DNA from: Paucibacter sp. KBW04
GTDB taxonomy: Bacteria; Pseudomonadota; Gammaproteobacteria; Burkholderiales; Burkholderiaceae_C
Assembly: GCF_003852425.1 (NCBI RefSeq)
Contig: NZ_QAJN01000011.1
Span: 62,001-126,000 of the forward strand
Direction: 5' to 3'
DNA: 64,000 nt
The stretch's first letter is position 1. Each line of letters starts with the position of its first letter. A program made the position numbers and the translations under genes. Below are positions 7,600 through 16,150 of the stretch, piece after piece. The notes beneath the pieces were generated by a model. It was given only the letters and a program-made list of their open reading frames with translations. It was not told where the DNA came from and made no database searches.

Positions 7600-9045
7600 T
7601 CAGGCCTTGGGATCTTCTGCTGCGGGCTTGTTCGGCGGCGGCTCTTGGCCCTTGGCGGGGGGCTCCTGGCCCTCACCGCCCTGCCCTGCCTCGGGATCAC
7701 CACCAGGCCCGGCCAGCATTGGCGGGGGCGGAGGCGTCAAATCTGCCTTCTGCTCAGGAGTCATCGGCGCGCGGCCCAGGTCGGCCCGGACCTCGTCAGG
7801 GTGCAGCACCTTGGCCGCAACGTAGATCTGCGCCACCTCGGCACGGATCTTGGCGTCGATGATGGGGCCCTCTTCCCAGCTGAACTCAAGGTCAGCAGCA
7901 TCCAGGCACTTGGCCAGGATGACGTCAATCAAGCCCTTCACCCACTGCTGAATGGGGGCCAAGCCTTCAGACAGCGATTGTTCGCGGGCAGTCTCTGCGG
8001 TGGCCCGGTTGGACTGCTTGACGAAGGGCGTGGGCTCAATGCTGAAGCTGAAGCAGATAACCCGGGCCAGCCACTCGTCGAACTCGTCTTTGAGTGGGGG
8101 CTGCTTGACCTCTTTGAAGTTCTTCGCGATATCGCCTGGCACAAACTTCAGCTTGCGGCGGCTAGCTTGGTCGTCGGTCAGCAGCATGTCCCAGTAGTCT
8201 TGGAACTCTTTGATCTGCGTGATCGTCCAATCTGTCGGCACGCCGGCCAACGCATCCGGCACCGTGCCTTCGGTGAAGTAGTTCAGTGTGAATAGCTGGC
8301 GGCGCAGCGCGATGTTCACCGTGTTCACCACCTGCTCCACCTGGCTGGTGCCGTAGACCTTGTGCGTGCGCGGATTGCGTGGCTTGTAGATCAGCTCTTC
8401 GCGGGTGTAGTCCACCGCGGGCACGCCCTTCAGGATCTGCTGATAGGCCGGGCCATCGGTAGGCGTGCGGCCTGTCGAGTCGATCACGCGCTTGATGGTG
8501 GCGCCGTCGATGGGCTCCAGCGCGAACAGCTCGCCACCGACCGTGCGCCGGATGTACACCGTTGGCGCGTCGATCACAAAGAGGTCTTCCAGCAGCATGC
8601 GGAGCCAGTCTTCCCATGCATGCTCGCCGTCTGGGCAGCGTAGAAAGGCCTCGGCCTTTTCGCAGCGGGCATCGCGCTTGGCGTCTTTCTTGCGCGGCTG
8701 GATGGCCCAGGGCAAGCAGCAGACCTGATCCTTGCGCGTCTCGATCACGAGACGGAGCAAATCGCAGTTCTCGGCCAGAGCGCGCAGTTCGGGGAAGCCG
8801 ATGGCCTCACCGCTGCGGGGGCGCAGGTCGATGTTGAAGCCGGTGCGGTAGTCGAGTTGGCGACCTGTGACGCCGGCTTGCTCAGCCTGCTCGCCCTGCA
8901 GGGCAGGCTCGATGGGTTGCTGCGGGCCAAACCAGTCAGCGCCGCCCGGCGTTGCGCCGGTCAGGGCATAGCGCAGCCCAGCCGCCACGCGCGAGACGAT
9001 GCCCGGCTCGATCTGGCTGCCTTGTGATGGGTTGCGAGTTGCCAT
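7600..9045 (-). CDS. Portal protein
   Basis: This 481-residue protein begins MATRNPSQGSQIEPGIVSR. Portal features include the RSGEAIGFPELRALAENCDLL start region, the LRLVIETRKDQVCCLPW block, the ELIYKPRNPRTHKVYGTSQVEQ block, a LKFVPGD segment and a helical stem and crown region. A Pro/Gly/Glu-rich tail follows from about residue 435. It lies between the packaging genes and the head-morphogenesis fusion, three bases upstream of the latter. The portal forms the dodecameric ring through which DNA is packaged. Confidence 0.88.
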   Translation of the reverse strand: MATRNPSQGSQIEPGIVSRVAAGLRYALTGATPGGADWFGPQQPIEPALQGEQAEQAGVTGRQLDYRTGFNIDLRPRSGEAIGFPELRALAENCDLLRLVIETRKDQVCCLPWAIQPRKKDAKRDARCEKAEAFLRCPDGEHAWEDWLRMLLEDLFVIDAPTVYIRRTVGGELFALEPIDGATIKRVIDSTGRTPTDGPAYQQILKGVPAVDYTREELIYKPRNPRTHKVYGTSQVEQVVNTVNIALRRQLFTLNYFTEGTVPDALAGVPTDWTITQIKEFQDYWDMLLTDDQASRRKLKFVPGDIAKNFKEVKQPPLKDEFDEWLARVICFSFSIEPTPFVKQSNRATAETAREQSLSEGLAPIQQWVKGLIDVILAKCLDAADLEFSWEEGPIIDAKIRAEVAQIYVAAKVLHPDEVRADLGRAPMTPEQKADLTPPPPPMLAGPGGDPEAGQGGEGQEPPAKGQEPPPNKPAAEDPKA

Positions 9046-9096
9046 TGATGGATTGGGTTAGGTGGGGAGGCGGTACTTACCGGCAGGGTATTGGAT

Positions 9097-9318
9097 TTAG
9101 GCGGCAGGCTGGAATTCGTGGTCGAAGGGCGGATCACCGGGCCGCTCGCCCAAGATGTGCCTGTGGACTGCAGAGTGCATAGGATGCCCGCAGACCCCGC
9201 AGCGACTCCTACACCCGCAAACCATCGCGATGCCTCGGCCTTGGGAGCGCTTCGGGTTTGGGCATGGGCCAAGGCCAGCACCCGATGGTCGGGGCTTTCT
9301 GGGTTGATTGGTCGTCAT
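9097..9318 (-). CDS. Small Cys/His-rich protein
   Basis: This 73-residue protein runs from ATG 9318. It has a basic N-terminus (MTTNQPRKPRPSGAG) and a cluster of Cys and His residues (CGCRSRCGVCGHPMHSAVHRH) that probably binds zinc. It fills the gap between the SGNH hydrolase and portal genes on the operon strand. No family is recognised. Confidence 0.5.
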   Translation of the reverse strand: MTTNQPRKPRPSGAGLGPCPNPKRSQGRGIAMVCGCRSRCGVCGHPMHSAVHRHILGERPGDPPFDHEFQPAA

Positions 9319-9341
9319 GATGGTCGGCAAGGTATGGGAAA

Positions 9342-10970
9342 TCAGGCAGTAGGCGGGCGGATGGACATGCGGCCCGTCTTCTGCGTCACGGCGGAGCCAG
9401 CGGCGCTGAACATCAGCGTGCTGTAGATACCTGCCGAGGTGATCACGCCATTGATGGTGAACGGCGGGTAGTCAAAGACGCCCGACCAATCCTCATCAAT
9501 CGGGGTTGCTTCGCTCGGGTACAAGGGGCACGAGATGTAATTGATAGTCGTGCCGTCCACGGTGCCGTTCAAATACTGATAGGAGTAGACAAGCGATGAG
9601 CCCGCCACCCCTGATGTGGAAACGGTTGCATCCGGGGCGTAGGTCTGGCCCGCCACAATTCGAGGGTGGATTGCCCCCCCAGCTGTGCGGATGTTGCCGC
9701 CGTCGTTTGCCGCCGTGGGTGTCACCACAAGGACGGCGTCATAGCCGCAGCCGTCAGCTCGCGCCGCAGTGGAGGCGACTGCCGTAGCTGAGCCAAGGCG
9801 CTCTGCCACCAAGCCTGCGGCCATCGTGCAAGTTACTGGCGCAGACACAGTGCCACCCGAAGCCGCCCATGGGCCGGCATCAAGAATGTTGCTGCTGGTG
9901 GTGTCGAAGCCGTAGGTGTCTGCGCCCGTCACCACGCGGCGGTCGCTGCCTACAACAGCAGCGCTAACGTCAGCGGCCATGCGCTTGCCAGCGTAGTAAG
10001 CGCCCTTCTGCGTCCAGTGAACATCGTTGGAAATGATGTAGCCGGTCTTCGCAGTGCCTGGGCTGGCGTTGTTCGTGCCGTCGATGATTGCGGCGGCAAT
10101 GTCAGCCAGTATGGCCTTGCTATTGAGGCGGCAGAAGTTGCGAATCCATGCATTCACCTGGGCCGCCGACTGAGCACGCGCAGTTGTCCAGGCCGTGCCG
10201 ATTGGCGGCGGGATAGTTACACAGATGGGGCGCACGCCGCCCGCAAGCAGATCTGTGTAGATCTTTTGCAGGTTGGGGGTGATCTGCGCGGCAGTCAGAG
10301 AATCAAGGTGAATGTCATTTGTGCCGCCGAGCACGGCACAGAAACCCGCGCCAGATGCAATGACGGCGGGTACGAACTGGGCCATGTCAGCAGTGCGACG
10401 ACCCGGCGTGGCGAAGATCTCACCGAGGTCAAACAGCTTTTTGCTGAGGATCAGGAACCAAGTCAGGAAACCGTCATTGGCGCGCCGCTGGAGATTGGCG
10501 AAACGGGGCGTAGTGCCAAGGGGCAAAGATGCGCTGTCGGGGCCTACGTTGGGGACCGTCAGCGTGGTGGTGGTCGGAACCGACAGGACGGTGTAACGAC
10601 CCCGCATCGAAGAATCAAAAGCGTCCAAGCCATCAAAACGACCGCGAGCGCCTGCGTACATGCCGTGAGCGCCGGAGGTGGTCAGCGTCAGGATATTGCC
10701 GCTCCGGCTTGCCGCAGTAACGGTCAAGAGCTGGTGCGTCATGGCTTCAAGGGAATCACCGATAGCCGCCATCAGCGCACGATTCCCAGCCCCTGACACC
10801 GAGTCTGGGAAAAGCGGCTGCGCATCCACCCGCACTGCACCGCCCGCGATCAGCACGGCCTCGGCGCGTGAGCCAGACGCCACGGTGAAGGCGCCGTCCG
10901 AATCAGCCAGCAGGGCGACCCGATCCACGTTGATCTGGGCGTCGTTGTTCAGAGTTCTGTAGCGTGGCAT
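9342..10970 (-). CDS. SGNH/GDSL-type hydrolase, probable virion-associated esterase
   Basis: This 542-residue protein starts at ATG 10970, overlapping the terminase stop (ATGA). SGNH signatures are visible in order: AIGDSLEAM near residue 69 (nucleophile Ser), GGTNDIH (block III) and SNDVHWTQKG (catalytic Asp and His). The last 180 residues are Thr/Ser/Gly-rich beta sequence like a tail-spike or carbohydrate-binding region. No signal peptide is present. Such enzymes deacetylate surface polysaccharide or act as depolymerases on tail fibres. Its place between terminase and portal is unusual for a fibre gene. Confidence 0.72.
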   Translation of the reverse strand: MPRYRTLNNDAQINVDRVALLADSDGAFTVASGSRAEAVLIAGGAVRVDAQPLFPDSVSGAGNRALMAAIGDSLEAMTHQLLTVTAASRSGNILTLTTSGAHGMYAGARGRFDGLDAFDSSMRGRYTVLSVPTTTTLTVPNVGPDSASLPLGTTPRFANLQRRANDGFLTWFLILSKKLFDLGEIFATPGRRTADMAQFVPAVIASGAGFCAVLGGTNDIHLDSLTAAQITPNLQKIYTDLLAGGVRPICVTIPPPIGTAWTTARAQSAAQVNAWIRNFCRLNSKAILADIAAAIIDGTNNASPGTAKTGYIISNDVHWTQKGAYYAGKRMAADVSAAVVGSDRRVVTGADTYGFDTTSSNILDAGPWAASGGTVSAPVTCTMAAGLVAERLGSATAVASTAARADGCGYDAVLVVTPTAANDGGNIRTAGGAIHPRIVAGQTYAPDATVSTSGVAGSSLVYSYQYLNGTVDGTTINYISCPLYPSEATPIDEDWSGVFDYPPFTINGVITSAGIYSTLMFSAAGSAVTQKTGRMSIRPPTA

Positions 10971-12427
10971 CACTGCCCCTTTCCTTGATCTTTGGTGGCC
11001 TGGATGGCTGCGGTCTGTTGCCGCGCCCAATCCAGCATTCCTGTGCTTCCACCCATCAGCGCCTCAAAGGCACGGCTCAGGGCGTCCACTTGGTCGTCGT
11101 GTGACCCGTTGGGGAACATCCGCATTTCGTTGATCAGTTCGTCGTTCCAGGCCCCGCGCAGCATCAGCACATTGCCGACGTTGATCTGAGAGGCCAAGGG
11201 CAACGCCCTCGTGTACTTGTCGCCGCTTTCTGGGCTGGTGTGCACCGAGGCGCCCGCCATCTCGCGTGTGAGGTAAAGCGCCTGGGTCTTCCCGGCCTGG
11301 CCAGGGTCTTGCGGCAGGCTCTGCCTAACCTTGGGGCCATCTCGGTTGGCCGTGTTCTTCAATGCCTGGTCGCGTTTGTCTGGCCCTTCCCGCAGCCGCA
11401 CCATGTCGGCGATGACGAAGCGTCCATCAGCCAGCCTTCCGAGCTTGCCGCCAGCCGTCCAGTCTGGGTCGGGGCTGACTGCCTTCTTCTCCGTCGCCGC
11501 AAAGTCCCAGCCTCGCACCCACTCAATCGGCACGGCCGGGAGCGCATCGATGATCTGCATCTGGTCCGGCTGGATCGTGCCGCCAGCTGGTGGTGATGGC
11601 TTCTGCCGGTACTGGCCCGCGAAGACATATGGCGCTGCGCGCTCCATGCGCTCCAGATCCGCCGCGCTGTGCTTCTCAGGCCAAAGCGGTGTGTTGTCGT
11701 CGTTCCAGGCCGACAAACACAGGTGATCCCACTTTTCCCCGTTGCCGCCACCCAGCAACCAGCCCGCTAGATCCTTCTCATGCAAGCGCTGCATGATCAA
11801 GATGATCGGCGTGTCCTGGTTGTTCTTCCGGCTCTCCAGCGTGTTCTGGAACCAGTCAATCACACCCTGCCGGATTACATCCGACCGGGCTTCGTCTGCC
11901 TTGTGCGGGTCATCGATGATGATCGCCCCGCTGAATCCTTCCCTGTGCTTGCCTGCGCCAAAGCCTGTGATCGAGCCCCCGGCGCCGGTGGCGTACATCA
12001 CGCCGCCTTCGGTGGTCTGCCAATGGTGCTGCGCATCGCTGGACAGGACCAGCGCCGGGAAGATCTCCCGGAAGGCCTCATGCTGGACCAGCCCACGCAC
12101 GTTCGAACTGTTGTTGCCCGCGAGCGTGCCGCTGTAGCTCGCATGGATGAATTCAGCGTCTGGCACCTGGCCCATGGCCCAGGCAATGAAGTTCACCACC
12201 GCTAATTCGGTCTTCGAATACCTGGGTGGCACGTTGATGATGAGTCGCTTCGTCTCCCCGCTGAACACCCGCATCAATGCGTCACAGATCAGCGCATGGT
12301 GCCGAGCTTGCTGCCAAAGGTAATTCTTGCGCTGCAAGAACATCCAGCGGCTGAAGGAGTAAAGGTCCTCCCTGGCCCAGCCTATGGCCGCCAGCCGCTC
12401 AGCTTGGCTAAAACTTGGCTTGGACAC
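10970..12427 (-). CDS. terL: Terminase large subunit
   Basis: This 485-residue packaging motor begins MSKPSFSQAERLAAIGWAR. The ATPase half shows a Walker A-like NVPPRYSKTE and a Walker B AIIIDDPHKADEAR, with the coupling region around LIMQRLHEKD. The nuclease half shows RGWDFAATEKK and NGSHDDQVDALSRA, which supply the acidic metal ligands. The length is normal for the family. It follows terS with a 20-bp overlap and precedes the SGNH hydrolase. Confidence 0.95.
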   Translation of the reverse strand: MSKPSFSQAERLAAIGWAREDLYSFSRWMFLQRKNYLWQQARHHALICDALMRVFSGETKRLIINVPPRYSKTELAVVNFIAWAMGQVPDAEFIHASYSGTLAGNNSSNVRGLVQHEAFREIFPALVLSSDAQHHWQTTEGGVMYATGAGGSITGFGAGKHREGFSGAIIIDDPHKADEARSDVIRQGVIDWFQNTLESRKNNQDTPIILIMQRLHEKDLAGWLLGGGNGEKWDHLCLSAWNDDNTPLWPEKHSAADLERMERAAPYVFAGQYRQKPSPPAGGTIQPDQMQIIDALPAVPIEWVRGWDFAATEKKAVSPDPDWTAGGKLGRLADGRFVIADMVRLREGPDKRDQALKNTANRDGPKVRQSLPQDPGQAGKTQALYLTREMAGASVHTSPESGDKYTRALPLASQINVGNVLMLRGAWNDELINEMRMFPNGSHDDQVDALSRAFEALMGGSTGMLDWARQQTAAIQATKDQGKGQ

Positions 12428-12950
12428 TGCGCACCGCCTCGGCCAGCTGCTCAGGCGTTACCGTCACCTGGGCTTGCTGAACCGGGCCGCCGTCCTTGCC
12501 GGTGACTTCCACCTTCTGCTTGAACAAACCCAGGTGCTCGCCCAACAGCTTCAGCGCAGCCACCTTGTCATGCGTCTTGATCTTCAGTGACCCGCCATTG
12601 GCTGTGATGGTCTCGGTCACTTCGGCCACCACAGCGGCTTCGTCGTCGGTCAGGGCGTTGGACGGCCGCAGCTTGATGCCGTCCGGTCCCCAAGACATCA
12701 CCCGGCGCTGATCTCCGAATGCGATCTTTGCGAGCTCAAGAATCACGCTTTCCTGGGTGATCTCCGTGCGCTGCTGCAGCGCCTTCTGGCGCTCTTCAAT
12801 CGCCTGCTGAATGTCAGCATTCATCAACAGGCGCGACCCTTGCTGCACCGCAGTTTTGGCGCTGTAGCCTGCCCGAATGGCGGCCTGGGTCGCGTTCAGG
12901 TCAATCAGGTATTCGCCAACGAATCGTGATTGGTTGGCGTTGAGTGTCAT
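12408..12950 (-). CDS. terS: Terminase small subunit
   Basis: This 180-residue protein is of the terminase_2 type. The N-terminal helix-turn-helix reads QSRFVGEYLIDLNATQAAIRAGY, followed by SAKTAVQQGSRLLMNADIQQ and a C-terminal helical and tail region. It recognises the packaging start and hands DNA to the large subunit. It is the first structural-block gene after the terminator at 12,962-12,994, downstream of the Q-like gene. Confidence 0.92.
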   Translation of the reverse strand: MTLNANQSRFVGEYLIDLNATQAAIRAGYSAKTAVQQGSRLLMNADIQQAIEERQKALQQRTEITQESVILELAKIAFGDQRRVMSWGPDGIKLRPSNALTDDEAAVVAEVTETITANGGSLKIKTHDKVAALKLLGEHLGLFKQKVEVTGKDGGPVQQAQVTVTPEQLAEAVRSVQAKF

Positions 12951-12961
12951 GGTCAGAAACG

Positions 12962-12994
12962 AAAAAACCCGCCGGGCTTGCGCGCAGGCGGGTT
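12962..12994 (-). terminator. Intrinsic terminator between Q-like gene and terS
   Basis: Read leftward, an 8-bp stem (AACCCGCC/GGCGGGTT on the plus strand, 12966-12973 and 12987-12994) is followed by six T. It stands where lambda has the late-promoter terminator tR', directly before the packaging genes. Confidence 0.8.
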
Positions 12995-13077
12995 AGACGG
13001 GGTTTACAGCGATTTGGACACGGCTCCGCAATCAATTGAGACGTTGGTCCACATCGCTGCGGATGGCGGAAGTGTAA

Positions 13078-13602
13078 TCACAAGTCCAGTCGGGGCGCAA
13101 GGCGAGCCATGGCCAGGGGCCCAGCGATGGCCGTCTCGCGCTCCATTTCGACCAACAGCCAGCGCGCCAGCTCCAGGCGCTCAATCGAAAACATGTTGTT
13201 GAACGAGCGCTTGCCGGATCCCTTGCAGGCTGGGCAGCGCTGGGCCGAAAGCACGGGGACATTCGGCATCATTTGGAGCCCGTGTCCACCGCATGACTTG
13301 CAGGTGCTATTGCGGTGGTAGGCCAGCACTTGCCATGCCAGCGTGAGCGCATCGGGCTTGCCAATCTCAGCGCCGCCCATCCGGTAGGCCTTGCCGACAG
13401 CCATCGCCGCCAGATGCTCCACCACTTGAGCCCCGTTGGAGTCGCCGCCGACGAACAGCCGCAGCAACGCGATGGCCAGAGGCGAATGCTTAGAGGCCAG
13501 GCCTGCCGCGCCCAGCACATCGGCATCGCTCTGGTTCGTTTCGGGGTTGCTCCGCAAGTTGCTGGAGCGGATTGCCGAGGAATAGCGGTCTTCGATCTTC
13601 AT
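13078..13602 (-). CDS. Zinc-finger protein, candidate Q-like late antiterminator
   Basis: This 174-residue protein starts at ATG 13602. A central pair of zinc-binding motifs, CKSCGGHG and CPACKGSG, is separated by about 20 residues, as in DnaJ-type fingers and in the zinc fingers of Q82-type late antitermination proteins. The helical N-terminus (ALLRLFVGGDSNGAQVVEHLAAMAV) and C-terminus (ERLELARWLLVEMERETAIAG) flank it. It is the last gene before the terminator and terS, the classical Q position. Without a family search the antiterminator role is inferred from finger type and place. Confidence 0.55.
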   Translation of the reverse strand: MKIEDRYSSAIRSSNLRSNPETNQSDADVLGAAGLASKHSPLAIALLRLFVGGDSNGAQVVEHLAAMAVGKAYRMGGAEIGKPDALTLAWQVLAYHRNSTCKSCGGHGLQMMPNVPVLSAQRCPACKGSGKRSFNNMFSIERLELARWLLVEMERETAIAGPLAMARLAPRLDL

Positions 13603-13808
13603 TGCTTCTTTGCCTTCCACAGCGCTGTCATCGTTGCTCGGAGTCGGTCGGCCTCGGCTTTGCCGCGGCGGTGTTCAAGGGATTGCATCCATTCGCGGCG
13701 CTGGGCCAGGGAGGGCAAAGCGGCGATGGCGCGGGCTTCGCATTCGTGGCGCCAGGCTTCGGAGTCGCTGGGCACCTGGGTGCCGTCAATGAGAGTCACG
13801 GTTTGCAT
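13599..13808 (-). CDS. Small hypothetical phage protein
   Basis: This 69-residue protein begins MQTVTLIDGTQVPSDSEAW and ends with a basic helix (RRGKAEADRLRATMTALWKAKKQ). It overlaps the Q-like start by four bases (ATGA) and the preceding gene by 13 bases, so it is part of the coupled early-late string. No family is recognised. Confidence 0.6.
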   Translation of the reverse strand: MQTVTLIDGTQVPSDSEAWRHECEARAIAALPSLAQRREWMQSLEHRRGKAEADRLRATMTALWKAKKQ

Positions 13809-14014
13809 TTGCTTGCCTCCTGCTGTTCGCGCCATTGCTCCCAGGCCGCCCAAAAGGTGCTTCGGGATCCGGGCTGACGGGCTGCGGGTTCGCCATCGGC
13901 GCGCAAGATGAGCGGGCCGAACATGCGGTGTTGCTCGAAGCGCCACGTGCGGCCGCGCGCGTCGGTGATGGTGTGCTCCAGCGCCGGCGAGCAGCAGGAG
14001 CAAATCGGCTTCAT
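13796..14014 (-). CDS. Small Cys-containing hypothetical protein
   Basis: This 72-residue protein starts at ATG 14014: MKPICSCCSPALEHTITDARG, then RMFGPLILRADGEP. The clustered CSCC may bind metal. It overlaps both neighbours by a few bases. Function unknown. Confidence 0.5.
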   Translation of the reverse strand: MKPICSCCSPALEHTITDARGRTWRFEQHRMFGPLILRADGEPAARQPGSRSTFWAAWEQWREQQEASKCKP

Positions 14015-14175
14015 GGGATCACCACCGAAACGCGGTAAGCCACACCCGCCACTTCGATGCGGTCGCCGACTTTGGCCGCCAGCAAAATCGGCAGCTGGCC
14101 TTGGCGGTGGTGGTCGTAGCTGATCAGCAGCGGGGACCAGTTCCCGCGACCGATGCGGCGCAGCAAAAGAGTCAT
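14012..14175 (-). CDS. 54-residue hypothetical protein
   Basis: A short frame reads MTLLLRRIGRGNWSPLLISYD and ends VAGVAYRVSVVIP. Its ATG overlaps the RusA stop (14172-14175) and its stop overlaps the next ATG (14012-14014). Perfect coupling on both sides supports a real gene. It looks like a small beta-barrel (LLAAKVGDRIEVAGVAYRV) but has no recognised family. Confidence 0.5.
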
Positions 14176-14630
14176 GCCGCCTCGGCCTCAAAAATGGCCG
14201 CCTGAGCCTGTTGAGGCCTGATCGCCTCGATGGTCACCACCACGCGGGCGCCTTTGTCATCGGGCTCCATGCGCTCGGCAACGATGCGGCGCACCCACTT
14301 GTCATCCTCGATGGCCACATCCTTCAGCGCATCCAGCAAGACCTTGTTCGCGTTGTCCAGGTCAATGCAGCGCACATCGTTGTCCCAGCCGTCCGGGTCT
14401 TTGCGCGCGCGCTTTGCCCAGTCAAGGGGGCGCTGCGGGAACAGCTGGACCGTGATCGCGACGCGGCCCTGGATGGGCTCGCGGATGCCGGCCTGCCAGC
14501 ACAGCAGATTGACCTGGCTGCGGTATTGCTCGGCTTCCTTGCTCACGGTGACGATGGCCCGGCCACCGCGGGCGTAGCTGCGCCAGTACACGTTGGCCGA
14601 GATCGGATAAGGGAGCGTCAGCTTGATCAT
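14172..14630 (-). CDS. rusA: RusA-type Holliday junction resolvase
   Basis: This 152-residue protein starts at ATG 14630: MIKLTLPYPISANVYWRSY. The acidic motif DVRCIDLDNANKVLLDALKD holds the metal-binding aspartates conserved in RusA, with KWVRRIVAERM after it. RusA cuts four-way junctions during phage recombination and before packaging. The length is slightly more than E. coli RusA (120 residues). It sits in the replication-to-late transition of the operon. Confidence 0.88.
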   Translation of the reverse strand: MIKLTLPYPISANVYWRSYARGGRAIVTVSKEAEQYRSQVNLLCWQAGIREPIQGRVAITVQLFPQRPLDWAKRARKDPDGWDNDVRCIDLDNANKVLLDALKDVAIEDDKWVRRIVAERMEPDDKGARVVVTIEAIRPQQAQAAIFEAEAA

Positions 14631-14746
14631 GGTGCGACCCCGCTGACCGCCAGCAAGATCAGCATGCCTGCGCCGCTCAGGGCGATGCAGACGACGGAAC
14701 CGACAAAGCACAACCCGAAGGCGGCATCGGAGAAAAGGAATTTCAT
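14627..14746 (-). CDS. 39-residue membrane peptide
   Basis: The frame starts MKFLFSDAAFGLCFVGSVVC, then a hydrophobic ALSGAGMLILLAVSG stretch, giving one or two short membrane helices. GGAA-type sequence lies upstream of ATG 14746. The stop overlaps the rusA start. It was too short for a family call. Confidence 0.4.
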   Translation of the reverse strand: MKFLFSDAAFGLCFVGSVVCIALSGAGMLILLAVSGVAP

Positions 14747-14747
14747 G

Positions 14748-15293
14748 TCAGGGCCTCCAGTTGAAAACGCTTGAGCCGTTGGCCGCCTCGGGCCATAGGG
14801 CGCCACGGCGGACGGCAGTGATGGTCCCGGACGAAACGCCATAGACCGGCGCCAGGTCGCGCGACGATTCAGGCCGCTGCCGGATCTCGCGGGCCAGGTC
14901 TACGCTGAGCTTGGTGGGCATGGCGCGGGCCCGGTTGATTGCCGCTGCGTTGCGTTTGGCGGTGCTGAACTCGCCGCGGGCCGACTGTTCTTTCGGGGCT
15001 TCAGCCCGGGTGAAAACCACCATGTGGTCCAAGCTGATGCAAGCGAAGTTCTTGCACTTGGCCCGAAGCACGGTGCCCGCCTGGTTGCGCTCGCCCTTGT
15101 CCAGAAACCACATCACGCCGCGGGCGCTATGGCTGCCCTGGCACAAGCCGGGGATCATTCCGGCGGGGACATAGATCACGGGCGTTTTGCCGCCGAGCTG
15201 GAAGCGGCCTTGCCACTCCAGGCATTCGCCGACGGGCTCGCACTTGGCTTCGATGCCGGCCAGCCACTGCTCGCGGTTCATTGTGGGGTTCAT
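14748..15293 (-). CDS. HNH-like endonuclease with C-terminal DNA-binding domain (candidate)
   Basis: This 181-residue protein starts MNPTMNREQWLAGIEAKCEP. The middle (RGVMWFLDKGERNQAGTVLR, then CKNFACISLDHMVVFTRAEA) resembles the HNH fold used by phage homing-type endonucleases, with CxxxxCISLDHM as a degenerate metal site. The end (DLAREIRQRPESSRDLAPVYG, then SSGTITAVRRG) looks like the small NUMOD/helix-turn-helix segment that follows such domains. It overlaps its upstream neighbour by four bases. Confidence 0.55.
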   Translation of the reverse strand: MNPTMNREQWLAGIEAKCEPVGECLEWQGRFQLGGKTPVIYVPAGMIPGLCQGSHSARGVMWFLDKGERNQAGTVLRAKCKNFACISLDHMVVFTRAEAPKEQSARGEFSTAKRNAAAINRARAMPTKLSVDLAREIRQRPESSRDLAPVYGVSSGTITAVRRGALWPEAANGSSVFNWRP

Positions 15294-16150
15294 GGGTGGG
15301 CCTCCGTAGCCTTGCGCATACCAGGCGGCAGGCAGTTGGCGGGGATTGGGGTGAAGGAGCCGACGGCCTCTTCTCGCTTCGCATCCAGCGCTCTGCGCCA
15401 TGCGTTCTGCTGTACAACGCTGAGCTCTTCGCCGCGCTTCTCTCGGTCGCGCAAGGTCTTGGCCCACTCGAGCCGATCGACGTTTTCCAAGTCCGCGGCC
15501 TTGGCTGCCGCTAGCTCATTGATTTTTTGGCGGAAGAAGTCGAGCCGTGTCGCATCAGGGCCGGACAGCAGGGCCAGCTGGGACTCGGGCATGGGCAACG
15601 CCGGGCAAGCGCTGAACGCGGCTTCGTCTGTCAACCGGCCTGCAGCCACGGCGGCGGTCAGCGCGCGCTTTCGCTTGTCCATGTCAGAGCCCATTGAGGC
15701 CTTCCAGACCGCAGGTTTTCCGGTTCTCTTGGCCAGGGCCAGCAGCCGCTCGTAGACCTCTTTGAACGTCATCCGTGCCGCGATGCTGTCGCCGGCCTGG
15801 AGCAGCGAAGTGCATGCGCCGTAGGCTTCGGCCATCTCGTCGGTCCAGACGACTGTCTCGTCTTCGCCGATCTGCACCATGGCCCAGGCTTCCTCGGCGC
15901 CTGGCCGACCATTGGTCGCGATGGCGTCGATCTGGGCCAGGACATCGGCCGGCGTGGGCATGAAACGGCCGCGCGTCGTGTCCCGAACGTGGGCATCAAA
16001 CCCGGCGCGGACTAGGTCGATGTCGTGCTGCCGCAAGGCCCGGAAGTACAGCGCCGTGTTGGTGGCGTTGGGGGTGTAGGTGCCCCGGCTCATGAGGCCA
16101 GCAATGCTGTCCAGCATCTCCGAAAATTCGTCGTAGTCATGGCCTTGCAT
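15290..16150 (-). CDS. Phage replication protein, P-like helicase-loader candidate
   Basis: This 286-residue protein starts MQGHDYDEFSEMLDSIAGLMS. It is mainly helical and sits directly behind the O-like initiator, overlapping it by 14 bases, as lambda P does with O. An N-terminal region like other beta-proteobacterial phage proteins (TNTALYFRALRQHDIDLVRAGF, with MPTPADVLAQI after it) is typical of helicase-loading or replication accessory proteins. The specific role is inferred from order. Confidence 0.55.
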   Translation of the reverse strand: MQGHDYDEFSEMLDSIAGLMSRGTYTPNATNTALYFRALRQHDIDLVRAGFDAHVRDTTRGRFMPTPADVLAQIDAIATNGRPGAEEAWAMVQIGEDETVVWTDEMAEAYGACTSLLQAGDSIAARMTFKEVYERLLALAKRTGKPAVWKASMGSDMDKRKRALTAAVAAGRLTDEAAFSACPALPMPESQLALLSGPDATRLDFFRQKINELAAAKAADLENVDRLEWAKTLRDREKRGEELSVVQQNAWRRALDAKREEAVGSFTPIPANCLPPGMRKATEAHP

